A stretch of DNA of 64,000 nucleotides from NCBI RefSeq assembly GCF_025499425.1, contig NZ_JAIMCB010000010.1:1-64000 (forward strand), read 5' to 3'. The position numbers and the translations under genes were made by a program. Every line of letters begins with the position of its first letter. Positions within the stretch are counted from its first letter, which is position 1. A model generated the notes under the pieces. That model saw only the letters and a list, made by a program, of their open reading frames with translations. It did not search any database and was not told the DNA's origin. The DNA is from Acidiferrimicrobium sp. IK (GTDB lineage Bacteria > Actinomycetota > Acidimicrobiia > Acidimicrobiales > Palsa-688). This document shows positions 25,486-33,020 of the stretch, piece after piece.

Positions 25486-25513
25486 GATACTTGTTGGTTG
25501 ACACGCAAGTATC
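25486..25513. promoter_or_regulatory. Palindromic operator, likely TetR site
   Basis: GATACTTG (25486-25493) and CAAGTATC (25506-25513) form a perfect 8-bp inverted repeat with a 12-bp spacer, a typical TetR-family operator size. It lies 14 bp upstream of the hydrolase start and on the path of the divergent TetR gene. Confidence 0.6.
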
Positions 25514-25517
25514 GTAC

Positions 25518-25580
25518 CAGCTCGTTACGCCCAGCTCGTTACGCCCAGCTCGTTCCGCCCAGGCCGTTACGCCCAGGCCG
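25518..25580. repeat. 14-bp iteron-like array between hydrolase and TetR gene
   Basis: CAGCTCGTTACGCC is repeated at 25518, 25532, 25546 (one change), 25560 (two changes) and in part at 25574. The 14-bp head-to-tail period immediately follows the palindromic operator. It may be a second regulator site or simply a minisatellite. Confidence 0.75.
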
Positions 25581-25627
25581 CCGGCGGCGGACCATATGCT
25601 TGGCCGACCCATGCCCGAGCAGTCCTG

Positions 25628-26233
25628 ATGCCCGATCCGCCTCCCGTTCGCCGCACGCAGCAAGAGCGCCGCGAAGAGACCGAACGCAAAGTGCTGGCCG
25701 CGGCCACGGCGTTGATCGCCCAGCATGGGTCACGCGCCCTCACCCTGGCGGCGGTCGGCGAGGGCGCCGGTTACAGCCGGGGCATCGTCTCCCATCACTT
25801 CGGCAGCAGGGAGAACCTCCTTCGGGCGGTGATGCGCGAAGCTCGGACGTTCGCCCTCCCAGAGGTCGGGGACAGCGCCGCGGATTGGCTGGCCGCGACC
25901 GTTCGCGCCTATCTGAAGAACGTCACCAGCCGACGCCCAGCGGCCAGCGCGTTCCTGCAGATGTGGGGTGAGGCGATCGCCGCCGATCCCGTCTTGATGC
26001 CGCTGTACGCGGAGCACGACGCCAGCTTCCGGCGGCTCCTGGCCGACAAGGTCCGCGACGGGATCCGCGACGGATCGGTGCGAGCCGACGTCGACCCCGA
26101 CGCCATGGCCGTGTCCCTCGTCGGTCTCCTGCGGGGGGTGGCGCTGCAGCTGATCTCGACTCCGCCCCCGCCGCGGGTGCAAGCGATCATCAGCGAAGCC
26201 GAGCGCTCCACCCGTCGTGCGCTCCAGCCGTGA
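25628..26233 (+). CDS. TetR/AcrR family transcriptional regulator
   Basis: 201 aa. The N-terminal HTH covers ~20-66 (VLAAATALIAQHGSRALTLAAVGEGAGYSRGIVSHHFGSRENLLRAVM), with FGSRENLL as the usual recognition helix end. The C-terminal all-helical ligand domain resembles TetR_C_6-type modules. It is divergent from the hydrolase and most likely represses it and itself through the 25486-25513 palindrome. It ends 10 bp from the convergent TIGR03086 gene. Confidence 0.9.
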   Translation: MPDPPPVRRTQQERREETERKVLAAATALIAQHGSRALTLAAVGEGAGYSRGIVSHHFGSRENLLRAVMREARTFALPEVGDSAADWLAATVRAYLKNVTSRRPAASAFLQMWGEAIAADPVLMPLYAEHDASFRRLLADKVRDGIRDGSVRADVDPDAMAVSLVGLLRGVALQLISTPPPPRVQAIISEAERSTRRALQP

Positions 26234-26243
26234 GGCGAGCCAG

Positions 26244-26834
26244 CTAAGCCGGGTTGCGGCCGAGGAACGCAGCCAGGCGGTCGTAGGCCCCCCGCCCGTC
26301 GTCGGCGTCGACCTCGGGGGCGAAGGGCATCCCGTCGGCGGGGTCGCCCCGGTATTCGGGTGGGGCCAGCGGGCGGCCGGCGACGAAGGCCGCCTCCGCC
26401 AGCTCGTCGTCGAGCATGGCGCCGCGGCCGACGGCGTGGGCCAGGTCCCAAGTGTGGGTCACCAACTCCATCAGGTACATGTCCACCAGCTGGCTGCCCC
26501 GGTAGTCGACACCCCAAGGCATCGTGGTCACTCGGGCCACGTTGGCGTCGGTCCATCGAGCGGCTGCGTCGGCGGCCGCGGCCCGCACCGCCAGCACCGC
26601 CGCGTCTCGGTCCAGGTGTTCGGACTCGACCGTGTCGGCTCGGCCGTCGGCGAGCGCCGCGGCCCGCCGGGACGCGAACACGGCGTGGTCGACCAGGCCG
26701 GCGACGTCCCACTCCGTGCAAGGGGTGGGCAGGCGCAGCTCGTCTGGACTGACCGAGTGGATGACGCGGGCAAGCTGTGAGTAGGCGGCCTGCAGTTGCG
26801 GGCGGCGGTCGTCGGTGAGGGTGGGCGTGCTCAT
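26244..26834 (-). CDS. TIGR03086-type metal-binding protein (DinB/mycothiol maleylpyruvate isomerase fold)
   Basis: 196 aa four-helix bundle. LPTPCTEWDVAGLVDHAVFAS is the N-terminal motif (His ligand in DHAVF), and MYLMELVTHTWDLAHAVG gives the second pair of His (HTWDLAHA). This divalent-metal-binding superfamily includes mycothiol-dependent enzymes, so a mycothiol-linked reaction is possible; the members named TIGR03086 lack an assigned function. A palindrome TAACCGG/CCGGTTA (26896-26920) lies 62-86 bp upstream of its start. Confidence 0.85.
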   Translation of the reverse strand: MSTPTLTDDRRPQLQAAYSQLARVIHSVSPDELRLPTPCTEWDVAGLVDHAVFASRRAAALADGRADTVESEHLDRDAAVLAVRAAAADAAARWTDANVARVTTMPWGVDYRGSQLVDMYLMELVTHTWDLAHAVGRGAMLDDELAEAAFVAGRPLAPPEYRGDPADGMPFAPEVDADDGRGAYDRLAAFLGRNPA

Positions 26835-26895
26835 GGCGGGCTCCTGGGCTCGTGCGGACGGCCATGCGCCGGTCCTGGGCGTAACCTACGAGCGC

Positions 26896-26920
26896 TAACC
26901 GGCCACCCTCTGACCGGTTA
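26896..26920. promoter_or_regulatory. 7-bp inverted repeat upstream of the TIGR03086 gene
   Basis: TAACCGG (26896-26902) and CCGGTTA (26914-26920) are perfect complements with an 11-nt loop. It lies between the larC end and the start of the next minus-strand gene, so it could be an operator or a terminator. Confidence 0.4.
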
Positions 26921-26961
26921 TGGCGCCCGATGCGGGTGCTTGGAGCGGCGGTTGGCATCCG

Positions 26962-27073
26962 GCGGCCGGGGCGTCGGGCGGCCGAGGCGTCAGGCCGCCG
27001 GGGCGTCAGGCGGCCGGGGCGTCAGGTGGCCGGGGCGTCAGGCGGCCGGGGCGTCAGGTGGCCGGGGCGTCGG
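26962..27073. repeat. 16-bp tandem repeat array overlapping the larC stop
   Basis: Seven head-to-tail copies of a 16-bp unit (consensus GCGGCCGGGGCGTCAG) at 26962, 26978, 26994, 27010, 27026, 27042 and 27058, with few changes. Because 16 is not a multiple of three, its TCA (TGA on the minus strand) falls in all frames. The larC stop at 27054-27056 lies inside the sixth copy. Confidence 0.85.
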
Positions 27074-28319
27074 GCAGGCCCCTGCTCCGGGCCTCTTCCT
27101 CCGCCCGGCGGGCAACCTCGCGCACCGGCAGGTGCACCAGGCGGGCCACCCGCACCACGTCGTCGTGCTCCGCCTTGATCCGGTCCGGGCCACGTTTGAC
27201 CCGGACCACGTGCCCATTTACCTCCACCTGGTCGAAGCTGCGGGGCGCGGTCCAGCGCACCAGGTCGCTGCGCCGGACGCCGAGAGTCCCGGTCTCCTCG
27301 GCCAACACCTGGCGCAGCGCCTCGGCCAGCGCCGGGTCGGCGAGCGCACTGACCACGTGGGCTGGGCGGCCCTTCTTCCCGAGGACCGGCGCCAGCCACG
27401 CGTCGTGGGCCCCGGCGGCCATGAGGGCGTCCAGGGTGTGGCCGAGCACCTCGCCGGTCACGTCGTCGACGTTGGCCTCGAGCAACACCACGGGATGGCC
27501 GGCTCCCGCTGCGGTCGAGGCGGCGGTGCCGACGACCACCTGCAGAGCGTTCGGCCGCCCGTCGAGGTCCCGGGTGCCCGCCCCGTAACCGGAGGATCGC
27601 ACCGTCATCGCCGGCATGGGGCCGAACCCGCGGGCCAAGGTGGAGGCCAGGGCGGCGCCGGTGGGGGTGGTGAGCTCGACGGGGATGTCGGTTCCGTAGG
27701 TCGGCGCGCCGGCCAGGAGCTCCACCACCGCAGGGACGGGGATCGGGAGCAGGCCGTGAGCAGAGCGGACCATGCCGGTCCCCTGGGCGATCGGGCTGGC
27801 CCAAACCTCATCGATTCCTAGCACCTCCAGAGCCACGCACGTGCCGACGATGTCGATCACCGCGTCGGCGCTGCCGACCTCGTGGAAGTGGACCTGGGCC
27901 GCCGGCCGGCGGTGGAGGCGCCCCTCGACCTCGGCCAGACGGGCGAAGGTGGCCAGGGCCCGGTCCCGGGCTCGAGGGGGAAGCCGGGCCTCGGTGATCA
28001 GCCCGACGATGTGGGCGTGGGTGCGTACCACTTCGTCGTTGCGGACCCGGACGCGGAGATGGGTTGCGGCGACCCCGCCGCGCAGGACCTCCTCGGACTC
28101 GATCGACCAGCCGCCCACCGACAGGGCCGCCAGCTCCCGCTCGATCAGGGCCAGGTCGGCGCCGGCATCGACCAGGCTGCCGAGGGCCATGTCACCGGCA
28201 ATGCCGGCGAAGCAGTGCCACCAGGCGATGGTCCTGCCCGACGCGCCTGCATCCTCTGCGGGGACCCCGTCGCGGACCGACGGGCGTTGCGCTCGCCGCC
28301 CGTGCTGGGGGTCGGTCAC
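27054..28319 (-). CDS. larC: LarC: nickel-pincer cofactor biosynthesis protein
   Basis: 421 aa, DUF111 family. After a ~28-residue extension it has WWHCFAGIAGDMALGSLVDAGAD, the invariant LarC N-terminus, then HFHEVGSADAVIDIVGTCVALE and the C-terminal domain LLEANVDDVTGEVLGHTLDALMAAGAHDAW. LarC inserts nickel into the pyridinium bis-thiocarboxylate made by LarB and LarE, giving the NPN cofactor of lactate racemase and relatives. The GTG start overlaps the larB stop (GTGA). The C-terminus runs into the 16-bp repeat array. LarE and LarA are not in the window. Confidence 0.95.
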   Translation of the reverse strand: MTDPQHGRRAQRPSVRDGVPAEDAGASGRTIAWWHCFAGIAGDMALGSLVDAGADLALIERELAALSVGGWSIESEEVLRGGVAATHLRVRVRNDEVVRTHAHIVGLITEARLPPRARDRALATFARLAEVEGRLHRRPAAQVHFHEVGSADAVIDIVGTCVALEVLGIDEVWASPIAQGTGMVRSAHGLLPIPVPAVVELLAGAPTYGTDIPVELTTPTGAALASTLARGFGPMPAMTVRSSGYGAGTRDLDGRPNALQVVVGTAASTAAGAGHPVVLLEANVDDVTGEVLGHTLDALMAAGAHDAWLAPVLGKKGRPAHVVSALADPALAEALRQVLAEETGTLGVRRSDLVRWTAPRSFDQVEVNGHVVRVKRGPDRIKAEHDDVVRVARLVHLPVREVARRAEEEARSRGLPDAPAT

Positions 28320-29164
28320 TGGCTCTGGCCCGCCTGCGCCGTCCCGGGGCGCTCCACTCCGGCGGGGACGTCGGTCCCGACCGGGGCGGGCTCATCGAGC
28401 TCTGCGGGGACGGCGGTCCCGGCGGGGGTCGGCCACAGCCGGGCGACCGCGAAGGCGGCCCCGAAGCCGTTGTCGATCCCGACCACGGTGAGTCCCGACG
28501 AACACGCGCAGAGCATGCCGAGCAGAGCGGTCACCCCCTCCAGGGCTGCGCCGTACCCGACGCTCGTCGGCACCGCGACGACCGGGACCGAGGTGAGACC
28601 GCCGATCACGCTGGCCAGCGCACCTTCCATCCCGGCAACGACCACGACTGCGTCAGCCTGCTCCAGCTCGTCGAGGTGGGCGAGGAGGCGATGCAGGCCG
28701 GCGACGCCGACGTCAGCGAGGAGGCTGGCATTGAACCCGAACGCAGCCAGCGTGGCCCGGCACTCGTCGGCCACCGGCAGGTCTGCGGTCCCGGCGGTGA
28801 CGACCAGGACCTTCTCCGGCCGGGGAGGCGCGGCCCTCCACACGACGGTGTCACCGCTCACCTCGCCACCGGGGTTGGCTGCGAGAGCGATGGTCACCTG
28901 TGTCGGATCGGCCCGGCTGAGCACCACTGGGCCGCCGCCGGCGTGGCCGAGCAGCTCGGCGACGATCCCGGCGCACTGCGCTGGCGTCTTACCGGGAGCG
29001 AACACCGCCTCGGGTCGGCCTTGCCGGATCGGGCGGTGATGATCGACCTTGGCATACCCGAGGTCGACGAACGGCAGCCGGCGCAGCTCGCGGACGGCGT
29101 CGTCGGGACCGACCTCCCCGGAGCGGATGCGGTCGACGAGTTGGTGCAAGGCGGACACTTCCAT
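28316..29164 (-). CDS. larB: LarB: nicotinate adenine dinucleotide carboxylase/hydrolase
   Basis: 282 aa from ATG 29164. LGYAKVDHHRPIRQGRPEAVFAPGKTP is the LarB N-terminus, and VAGMEGALASVIGGLTSVPVVAVPTSVGYGA is the AIR-carboxylase-like core with CACSSGLTVVGIDNGFGAAF. LarB carboxylates and hydrolyses NaAD at the start of nickel-pincer synthesis. It carries an unusual ~38-residue tail of near-repeats (TPAGTAVPAELDEPAP / VGTDVPAGVERPGTA) written by an imperfect DNA repeat at ~28345-28430. Divergent from pheA with 37 bp between starts. Confidence 0.95.
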   Translation of the reverse strand: MEVSALHQLVDRIRSGEVGPDDAVRELRRLPFVDLGYAKVDHHRPIRQGRPEAVFAPGKTPAQCAGIVAELLGHAGGGPVVLSRADPTQVTIALAANPGGEVSGDTVVWRAAPPRPEKVLVVTAGTADLPVADECRATLAAFGFNASLLADVGVAGLHRLLAHLDELEQADAVVVVAGMEGALASVIGGLTSVPVVAVPTSVGYGAALEGVTALLGMLCACSSGLTVVGIDNGFGAAFAVARLWPTPAGTAVPAELDEPAPVGTDVPAGVERPGTAQAGQSQ

Positions 29165-29201
29165 GGCTGACCCATCCTGCCCGGCCCTAACCTGGGCAGC
29201 A

Positions 29202-30173
29202 ATGACGGCGCTGGTGACCCCGACGACCACGATCAGCTTCCTAGGCCCGCGCGGGACGTTCACAGAGGAGGCGCTGCGCCGCGACCCGGAGCTGGCGGTG
29301 GCCAGCCACAAGGCGATGGGGACATTCGTCGAGGTGCTCTCGGCGGTGGGGACCGGCTCGAGCGATTTGGCGTTCGTCGCCCTCGAGAACTCGATCGAGG
29401 GGACCGTCCCGGTCACCGTCGACCAGCTGATCTTCGAGCGGGAGCTGATCATCCTCCGTGAGGTGGTTCTCCCGATCACCCAGAACCTCCTGACCCGACC
29501 GGGCACCACCCTGGCCGACGTGCGCCGGGTGGTGTCGTTCCCCCACGCCACCGCGCAGTGCCGGCGCTGGCTCGGCGCCAACGTGCCCGCCGCGGTCGAG
29601 ATGGCCGCCACGTCAACCGCCGAGGCGGTCCGTCTGGTGGCGGAGGGAACCGACGGTACCGGGGCGGGCACCGCCGCGATCGGCACCGCCCTGGCCGCCG
29701 AGCTCTACGGGCTCGACGTGCTGGCTTCCCACATCGAGGACCACCCCGACAACGTCACCCGCTTCGTCTTGGTCGGGCCGGCCGACAGCACCATCCCTGC
29801 GCCCACCGGTCACGACAAGACCAGCGTCGTGTGCTTCCAGTCGGCGGACCGGCCCGGCAGCCTGCACGGGATCCTCGGCCAGTTCACCGCCCGAGACATC
29901 AACCTGGTGAAGCTGGAGTCCCGCCCGACCAAGCATCGCCTCGGCGACTACTGCTTCATCATCGACTTCGAGGGCCACGTCGCCGACGAGGTCGTCGCCG
30001 ACTGCCTCCGGGACCTCCACGCGACCCTCCGCGAGTTGAAGTTCCTCGGCAGCTACCCGGCCGCCGGCGACGGCGCCCACGCCATCCGGGCCACGGCCGG
30101 CGAGGCGTGGAGGGCGGCGGACAGCTGGATGCGTGAGCTGCAGGGAAGGGTGGACACGCAGCAGGGCCGCTGA
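29202..30173 (+). CDS. pheA: Prephenate dehydratase
   Basis: 323 aa. Catalytic domain ~10-190: ISFLGPRGTFTEEALRR, ALENSIEGTVPVT, and SFPHATAQCRRWL (the usual H-A-Q-C motif); the TRF of DNVTRFVLVG holds the catalytic Thr. A C-terminal ACT domain (KTSVVCFQSADRPGSLHGILGQFTARDINLVKLESRPTK) binds phenylalanine for feedback control. It decarboxylates/dehydrates prephenate to phenylpyruvate. No chorismate mutase domain is fused. Likely co-transcribed with the nitroreductase 18 bp downstream. Confidence 0.95.
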   Translation: MTALVTPTTTISFLGPRGTFTEEALRRDPELAVASHKAMGTFVEVLSAVGTGSSDLAFVALENSIEGTVPVTVDQLIFERELIILREVVLPITQNLLTRPGTTLADVRRVVSFPHATAQCRRWLGANVPAAVEMAATSTAEAVRLVAEGTDGTGAGTAAIGTALAAELYGLDVLASHIEDHPDNVTRFVLVGPADSTIPAPTGHDKTSVVCFQSADRPGSLHGILGQFTARDINLVKLESRPTKHRLGDYCFIIDFEGHVADEVVADCLRDLHATLRELKFLGSYPAAGDGAHAIRATAGEAWRAADSWMRELQGRVDTQQGR

Positions 30174-30191
30174 GCGGGTAGGCATGGGGCC

Positions 30192-30818
30192 ATGGACACC
30201 GCCGTCACCGACCACCTCCTCACCACCACCCGCGCCGTCCGCAAGCGCCTAGACCTGGATCGCCCGGTAGAGCCGGACGTGATCCTCGAGTGCCTGAGGC
30301 TGGCCATCCAGGCCCCGACCGGCTCCAACAGCCAGGGCTGGAGGTGGATGGTCGTCACCGACCCCGACAAGAAGGTCAAGCTGGCCCGCCTTTACGAGGA
30401 GGGCGGTGGGGACTACCTACGCAAGAACGCGACGGCGGCGGGAGCGCAGGGTCGGGTGTACAGCAGCGCGGCGTACCTGCTCGACGTGCTCCACCGGGTT
30501 CCGGCGATGGTGATCCCCTGCATCGAGGGCCGGGTCGACGGGGCGTCCAACGGCCAGGCCGCCGGCTTCTACGGCTCCATCCTCCCGGCGGTGTGGAGCT
30601 TCCAGCTGGCGTTGCGGTCAAGGGGTCTCGGCTCGGCGTGGACGTCCCTGCACTTGCACAAGGAGAAGGAGGCGGCCGAGCTGCTCGGCATCCCTGACAA
30701 CATCTCGCAGGTGGCGCTGCTGCCGGTGGCCTACACCATCGGCGACGACTTCAAGCCGGCGGTGCGCCGTCCCGTCGAGGAGATCACCTTCTGGGACAGC
30801 TGGGGGCATACCCGCTGA
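30192..30818 (+). CDS. Nitroreductase family flavoprotein
   Basis: 208 aa. TTRAVRKRLDLDRPVEPDVILECLRLAIQAPTGSNSQGWRW is the FMN-phosphate-binding N-terminus (Arg-x-x-R region and TGSNSQ). GSILPAVWSFQLALRSRGLGSAWTSL is the dimer helix and AGLG-like segment. It would reduce nitro groups or quinones, or act as a dehydrogenase, using FMN and NAD(P)H. Probably in one transcript with pheA and DUF2237. Confidence 0.9.
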   Translation: MDTAVTDHLLTTTRAVRKRLDLDRPVEPDVILECLRLAIQAPTGSNSQGWRWMVVTDPDKKVKLARLYEEGGGDYLRKNATAAGAQGRVYSSAAYLLDVLHRVPAMVIPCIEGRVDGASNGQAAGFYGSILPAVWSFQLALRSRGLGSAWTSLHLHKEKEAAELLGIPDNISQVALLPVAYTIGDDFKPAVRRPVEEITFWDSWGHTR

Positions 30819-30845
30819 ACGGCGGCGGGCTGCGATACTGCGCAG

Positions 30846-31238
30846 ATGACTGAGCGCAACGTGCTGGGCGGGGAGCTCGAGTCCTGTGGATTCGATCCGC
30901 TGACGGGCTTCTACCGCGACGGATGCTGCAACACCGGACCCGAGGACCTGGGCAGCCACACCATCTGCGCCGTGGTCACCCAGGAGTTCCTCGATCACCA
31001 GCGTCGGATCGGCAACGATCTCATCACCCCGATGCCCGCCTACGGGTTCCCCGGCCTGGTGCCGGGGGACCGGTGGTGCGTTACCGCCATCAACTGGCTC
31101 CGGGCACACCTGGACGGGGCCGCCGCCTTCGTCGTCTTGGCCTCGACCCACGAGCGGGTGCTCGACGTCGTGCCCCTCGACGCCCTGAGGGAGCATGCCG
31201 TGGACGTGCCCGAGGACCCCGGCTCGCTCACGGCCTGA
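30846..31238 (+). CDS. DUF2237 family protein
   Basis: 130 aa. NVLGGELESCGFDPLTGFYRDGCCNTGPEDLGSHTICAVVTQEFLDHQ is the DUF2237 signature with conserved Cys residues (C14, C27, C28, C41). GDRWCVTAINWLRA and ASTHERVLDVVPLDALREHAVD complete it. Function is unknown; the several Cys could bind metal. Length is as usual for the family. Confidence 0.9.
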   Translation: MTERNVLGGELESCGFDPLTGFYRDGCCNTGPEDLGSHTICAVVTQEFLDHQRRIGNDLITPMPAYGFPGLVPGDRWCVTAINWLRAHLDGAAAFVVLASTHERVLDVVPLDALREHAVDVPEDPGSLTA

Positions 31239-31285
31239 CGCCAATACCCGTCCGACCGACCCCGGCCGCTACCATCGGGCGCACT

Positions 31286-31373
31286 GGAGGGATGGCAGAG
31301 CGGCCGAATGCGAGGCTCTTGAAAAGCCTTGAGACGCAAGTCTCCGTGGGTTCAAATCCCACTCCCTCCGCCA
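31286..31373 (+). tRNA. tRNA-Ser (anticodon TGA)
   Basis: Acceptor GGAGGGA (31286-31292) pairs with TCCCTCC (31363-31369). Discriminator G 31370 and encoded CCA 31371-31373. Anticodon TGA at 31320-31322 in a CTTGAAA loop; long variable arm. Its last ~27 nt are identical to those of tRNA-Ser(CGA). A -10-like TACCAT is at 31270-31275. In 31374-31597 the only thing seen is a 50-codon open frame (31409-31558) with protein-like composition (RWVLVPNDLTDALLRLASGA) but no start or match. Confidence 0.95.
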
Positions 31374-31597
31374 CTTTTGGAGGCTCCGCCTGCGGGCGAC
31401 GGCCATGAGGCGTTCATAATTGTCGAACGTTTCGCAGCCTCGACCGCTGGGTGCTGGTTCCCAACGACCTCACTGACGCGTTGCTGCGACTTGCAAGCGG
31501 CGCCGCAAACGAGCCGCCCACCGACGAGCGACACTGGCAGCGCGACATTGCCCCGTGATCGGCGACTCCGTAGGGCGGTGTATGCTCCGTGGTGTAT

Positions 31598-31810
31598 ATG
31601 GCTACGAGAACGCAGATCTACCTCACCGACGAGCAGCGGGCTCGCTTGGCCGAGCGGGCCCGCCGCCAGGGGGTGGCGATGTCGCAGCTCATCCGGGAGG
31701 CGGTCGACTCGCTGCTGGAGGGGGAGGACGACTTCGACTTGACGTTCGGGGCCGCCCCGGGAATAGCCGGCCGGGTGCCGTCGCGCTCGGAATGGGATCG
31801 ACGTGGCTGA
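31598..31810 (+). CDS. vapB: VapB-type ribbon-helix-helix antitoxin
   Basis: 70 aa from ATG 31598: ATRTQIYLTDEQRARLAERARRQGVAMSQLIREAVDSLL is a ribbon-helix-helix DNA-binding domain (beta-strand 4-9, two helices), with an acidic C-terminal tail for toxin binding. A -10-like TATGCT (31581-31586) ends 11 nt before the ATG and no ribosome site is present, so the mRNA may be leaderless. It overlaps the toxin gene by 8 nt. It would neutralise VapC and autoregulate the pair. Confidence 0.85.
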   Translation: MATRTQIYLTDEQRARLAERARRQGVAMSQLIREAVDSLLEGEDDFDLTFGAAPGIAGRVPSRSEWDRRG

Positions 31811-32156
31811 GCTGCTCGTAGACACGGACGTGTGCATCGACCACCTCGCAGGCGTGCGCCGCCTCCCCCGAGGATCCGGCCGACTTGGCTACTCGGTCAT
31901 CACCCGAGCCGAGTTGCTGGCCGGCGCCGAGGACGACGAGGAGGCCGACGTCCGGCGTCTCCTGGCCGGCATGGACGAGATCCCGGTCGACCGCCGGGTC
32001 GCCGATCGAGCCGGCCGGTTGCGCCGCGAGGTCTCGATTCTGCGGATGCCCGACGCTCTCATCGCCGCCACCGCCGTTGTGCACTCGCTGTCGCTTCACA
32101 CCAAGAACACTCGCGACTTCCGGAGGGTCCCTGGGGTGCGGCTGCACCGCAGCTGA
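31803..32156 (+). CDS. vapC: VapC-type PIN-domain ribonuclease toxin
   Basis: 117 aa from GTG 31803. The PIN acidic residues are intact: Asp in LLVDTDVCIDHL, Glu in TRAELLAG, Asp in MPDALIAATA and the last acidic position in TKNTRDF. VapC toxins cleave tRNA or rRNA in a Mg2+-dependent way. It overlaps the antitoxin, as usual. The position just behind tRNA-Ser is a common spot for acquired genes. Confidence 0.9.
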   Translation: MAELLVDTDVCIDHLAGVRRLPRGSGRLGYSVITRAELLAGAEDDEEADVRRLLAGMDEIPVDRRVADRAGRLRREVSILRMPDALIAATAVVHSLSLHTKNTRDFRRVPGVRLHRS

Positions 32157-32267
32157 ACTGACGCTCCGGCGAAGAACCCCGTCTGGTGACCGCAGCCGGC
32201 AAGGCGGCCCTGGGCCTCGCCGGCCGGGCTACGCTGCGCGCGGGTCCAATTACCGGAGGCTACGACA

Positions 32268-33020
32268 ATGAGCTGGATCAGGATCTTCTCCCGAGCCAAC
32301 AGCTATGCCGAGGCCAAGGCGGAGGCGGAGTTCGATGCCCACGCCGACCCCAAGGTGCAGTTGGAGCAGGCGATCGCCGGGATGCAGGAGCACCACCGCG
32401 ACCTCGAGGCGGCCGCCAGCCAGGTGATCGCCCAGGAAAAGATGGCCAAGATGCGCTTGTCGGACCTTTCCGACCAGGAGGCCAAGTACACCAAGTCGGC
32501 GCTGGCGGCCAAGCAACAGGGCAACCTCGACATGGCCCGTACCTTCGCGACGCGTATCGCCGCCCTCCGGGAGCAGATCCAGGGCTTGACCGCCCAGATC
32601 CCCCAGCTCGAGGAAGCGGCCGCCGACGCCCGCCAGGCGGTCCAGGAATCCGCGGACCAGCTCCAGCAGAAGCTCAATGAGAAGGGGACCATTCTCGCCC
32701 AGGTCGACCAGGCGAACATGCAAAAGGAGATGGCCGCCAGCCTCAAGCAGGTGAGCGACCTGACCCGCAGCAGCGACGTGCCGTCGCTCGACGAGATCAA
32801 GCAGAAGGTGGCTGCGCAGTTCGCCGAGGCCCAGGCCTCGACGGAGCTGACGAGCAACAGTCCTGAAGTGCTCGAGATGCACGCCCACCACGCGGAGCTG
32901 ACCAGCGAGGCCGACCAGATTCTCGCCGAACTCGACTCAGGAGCGCGCCAGCCCGCGGCACTCAGCCCGCCTCCAGCGACCTCCGACGGCGCAAGCGTTG
33001 CGCTCGGGGGGCAGACATGA
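32268..33020 (+). CDS. pspA: PspA/IM30 (ESCRT-III-like) membrane-stress protein
   Basis: 250 aa with CGGAGG 8 nt before ATG 32268. It is an extended coiled coil: DPKVQLEQAIAGMQEHHRDLEAAASQVIAQEK starts like PspA helix alpha1-2, then long heptads to ~210 and a Pro-rich tail. PspA binds damaged inner membrane and forms ESCRT-III-like rods. The N-terminal amphipathic helix is short (SWIRIFSRANSYAEAK). It overlaps the next gene by 4 nt (ATGA), so the two act together. Confidence 0.88.
   Translation: MSWIRIFSRANSYAEAKAEAEFDAHADPKVQLEQAIAGMQEHHRDLEAAASQVIAQEKMAKMRLSDLSDQEAKYTKSALAAKQQGNLDMARTFATRIAALREQIQGLTAQIPQLEEAAADARQAVQESADQLQQKLNEKGTILAQVDQANMQKEMAASLKQVSDLTRSSDVPSLDEIKQKVAAQFAEAQASTELTSNSPEVLEMHAHHAELTSEADQILAELDSGARQPAALSPPPATSDGASVALGGQT

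Noticed and set aside
25518..25580. Replication origin iterons
   Set aside because: No Rep protein, DnaA boxes or AT-rich unwinding region nearby; the array sits between a regulator and its likely target.
26962..27073. CRISPR array
   Set aside because: Units of 16 bp are head-to-tail with no unique spacers; no cas gene is in the window.
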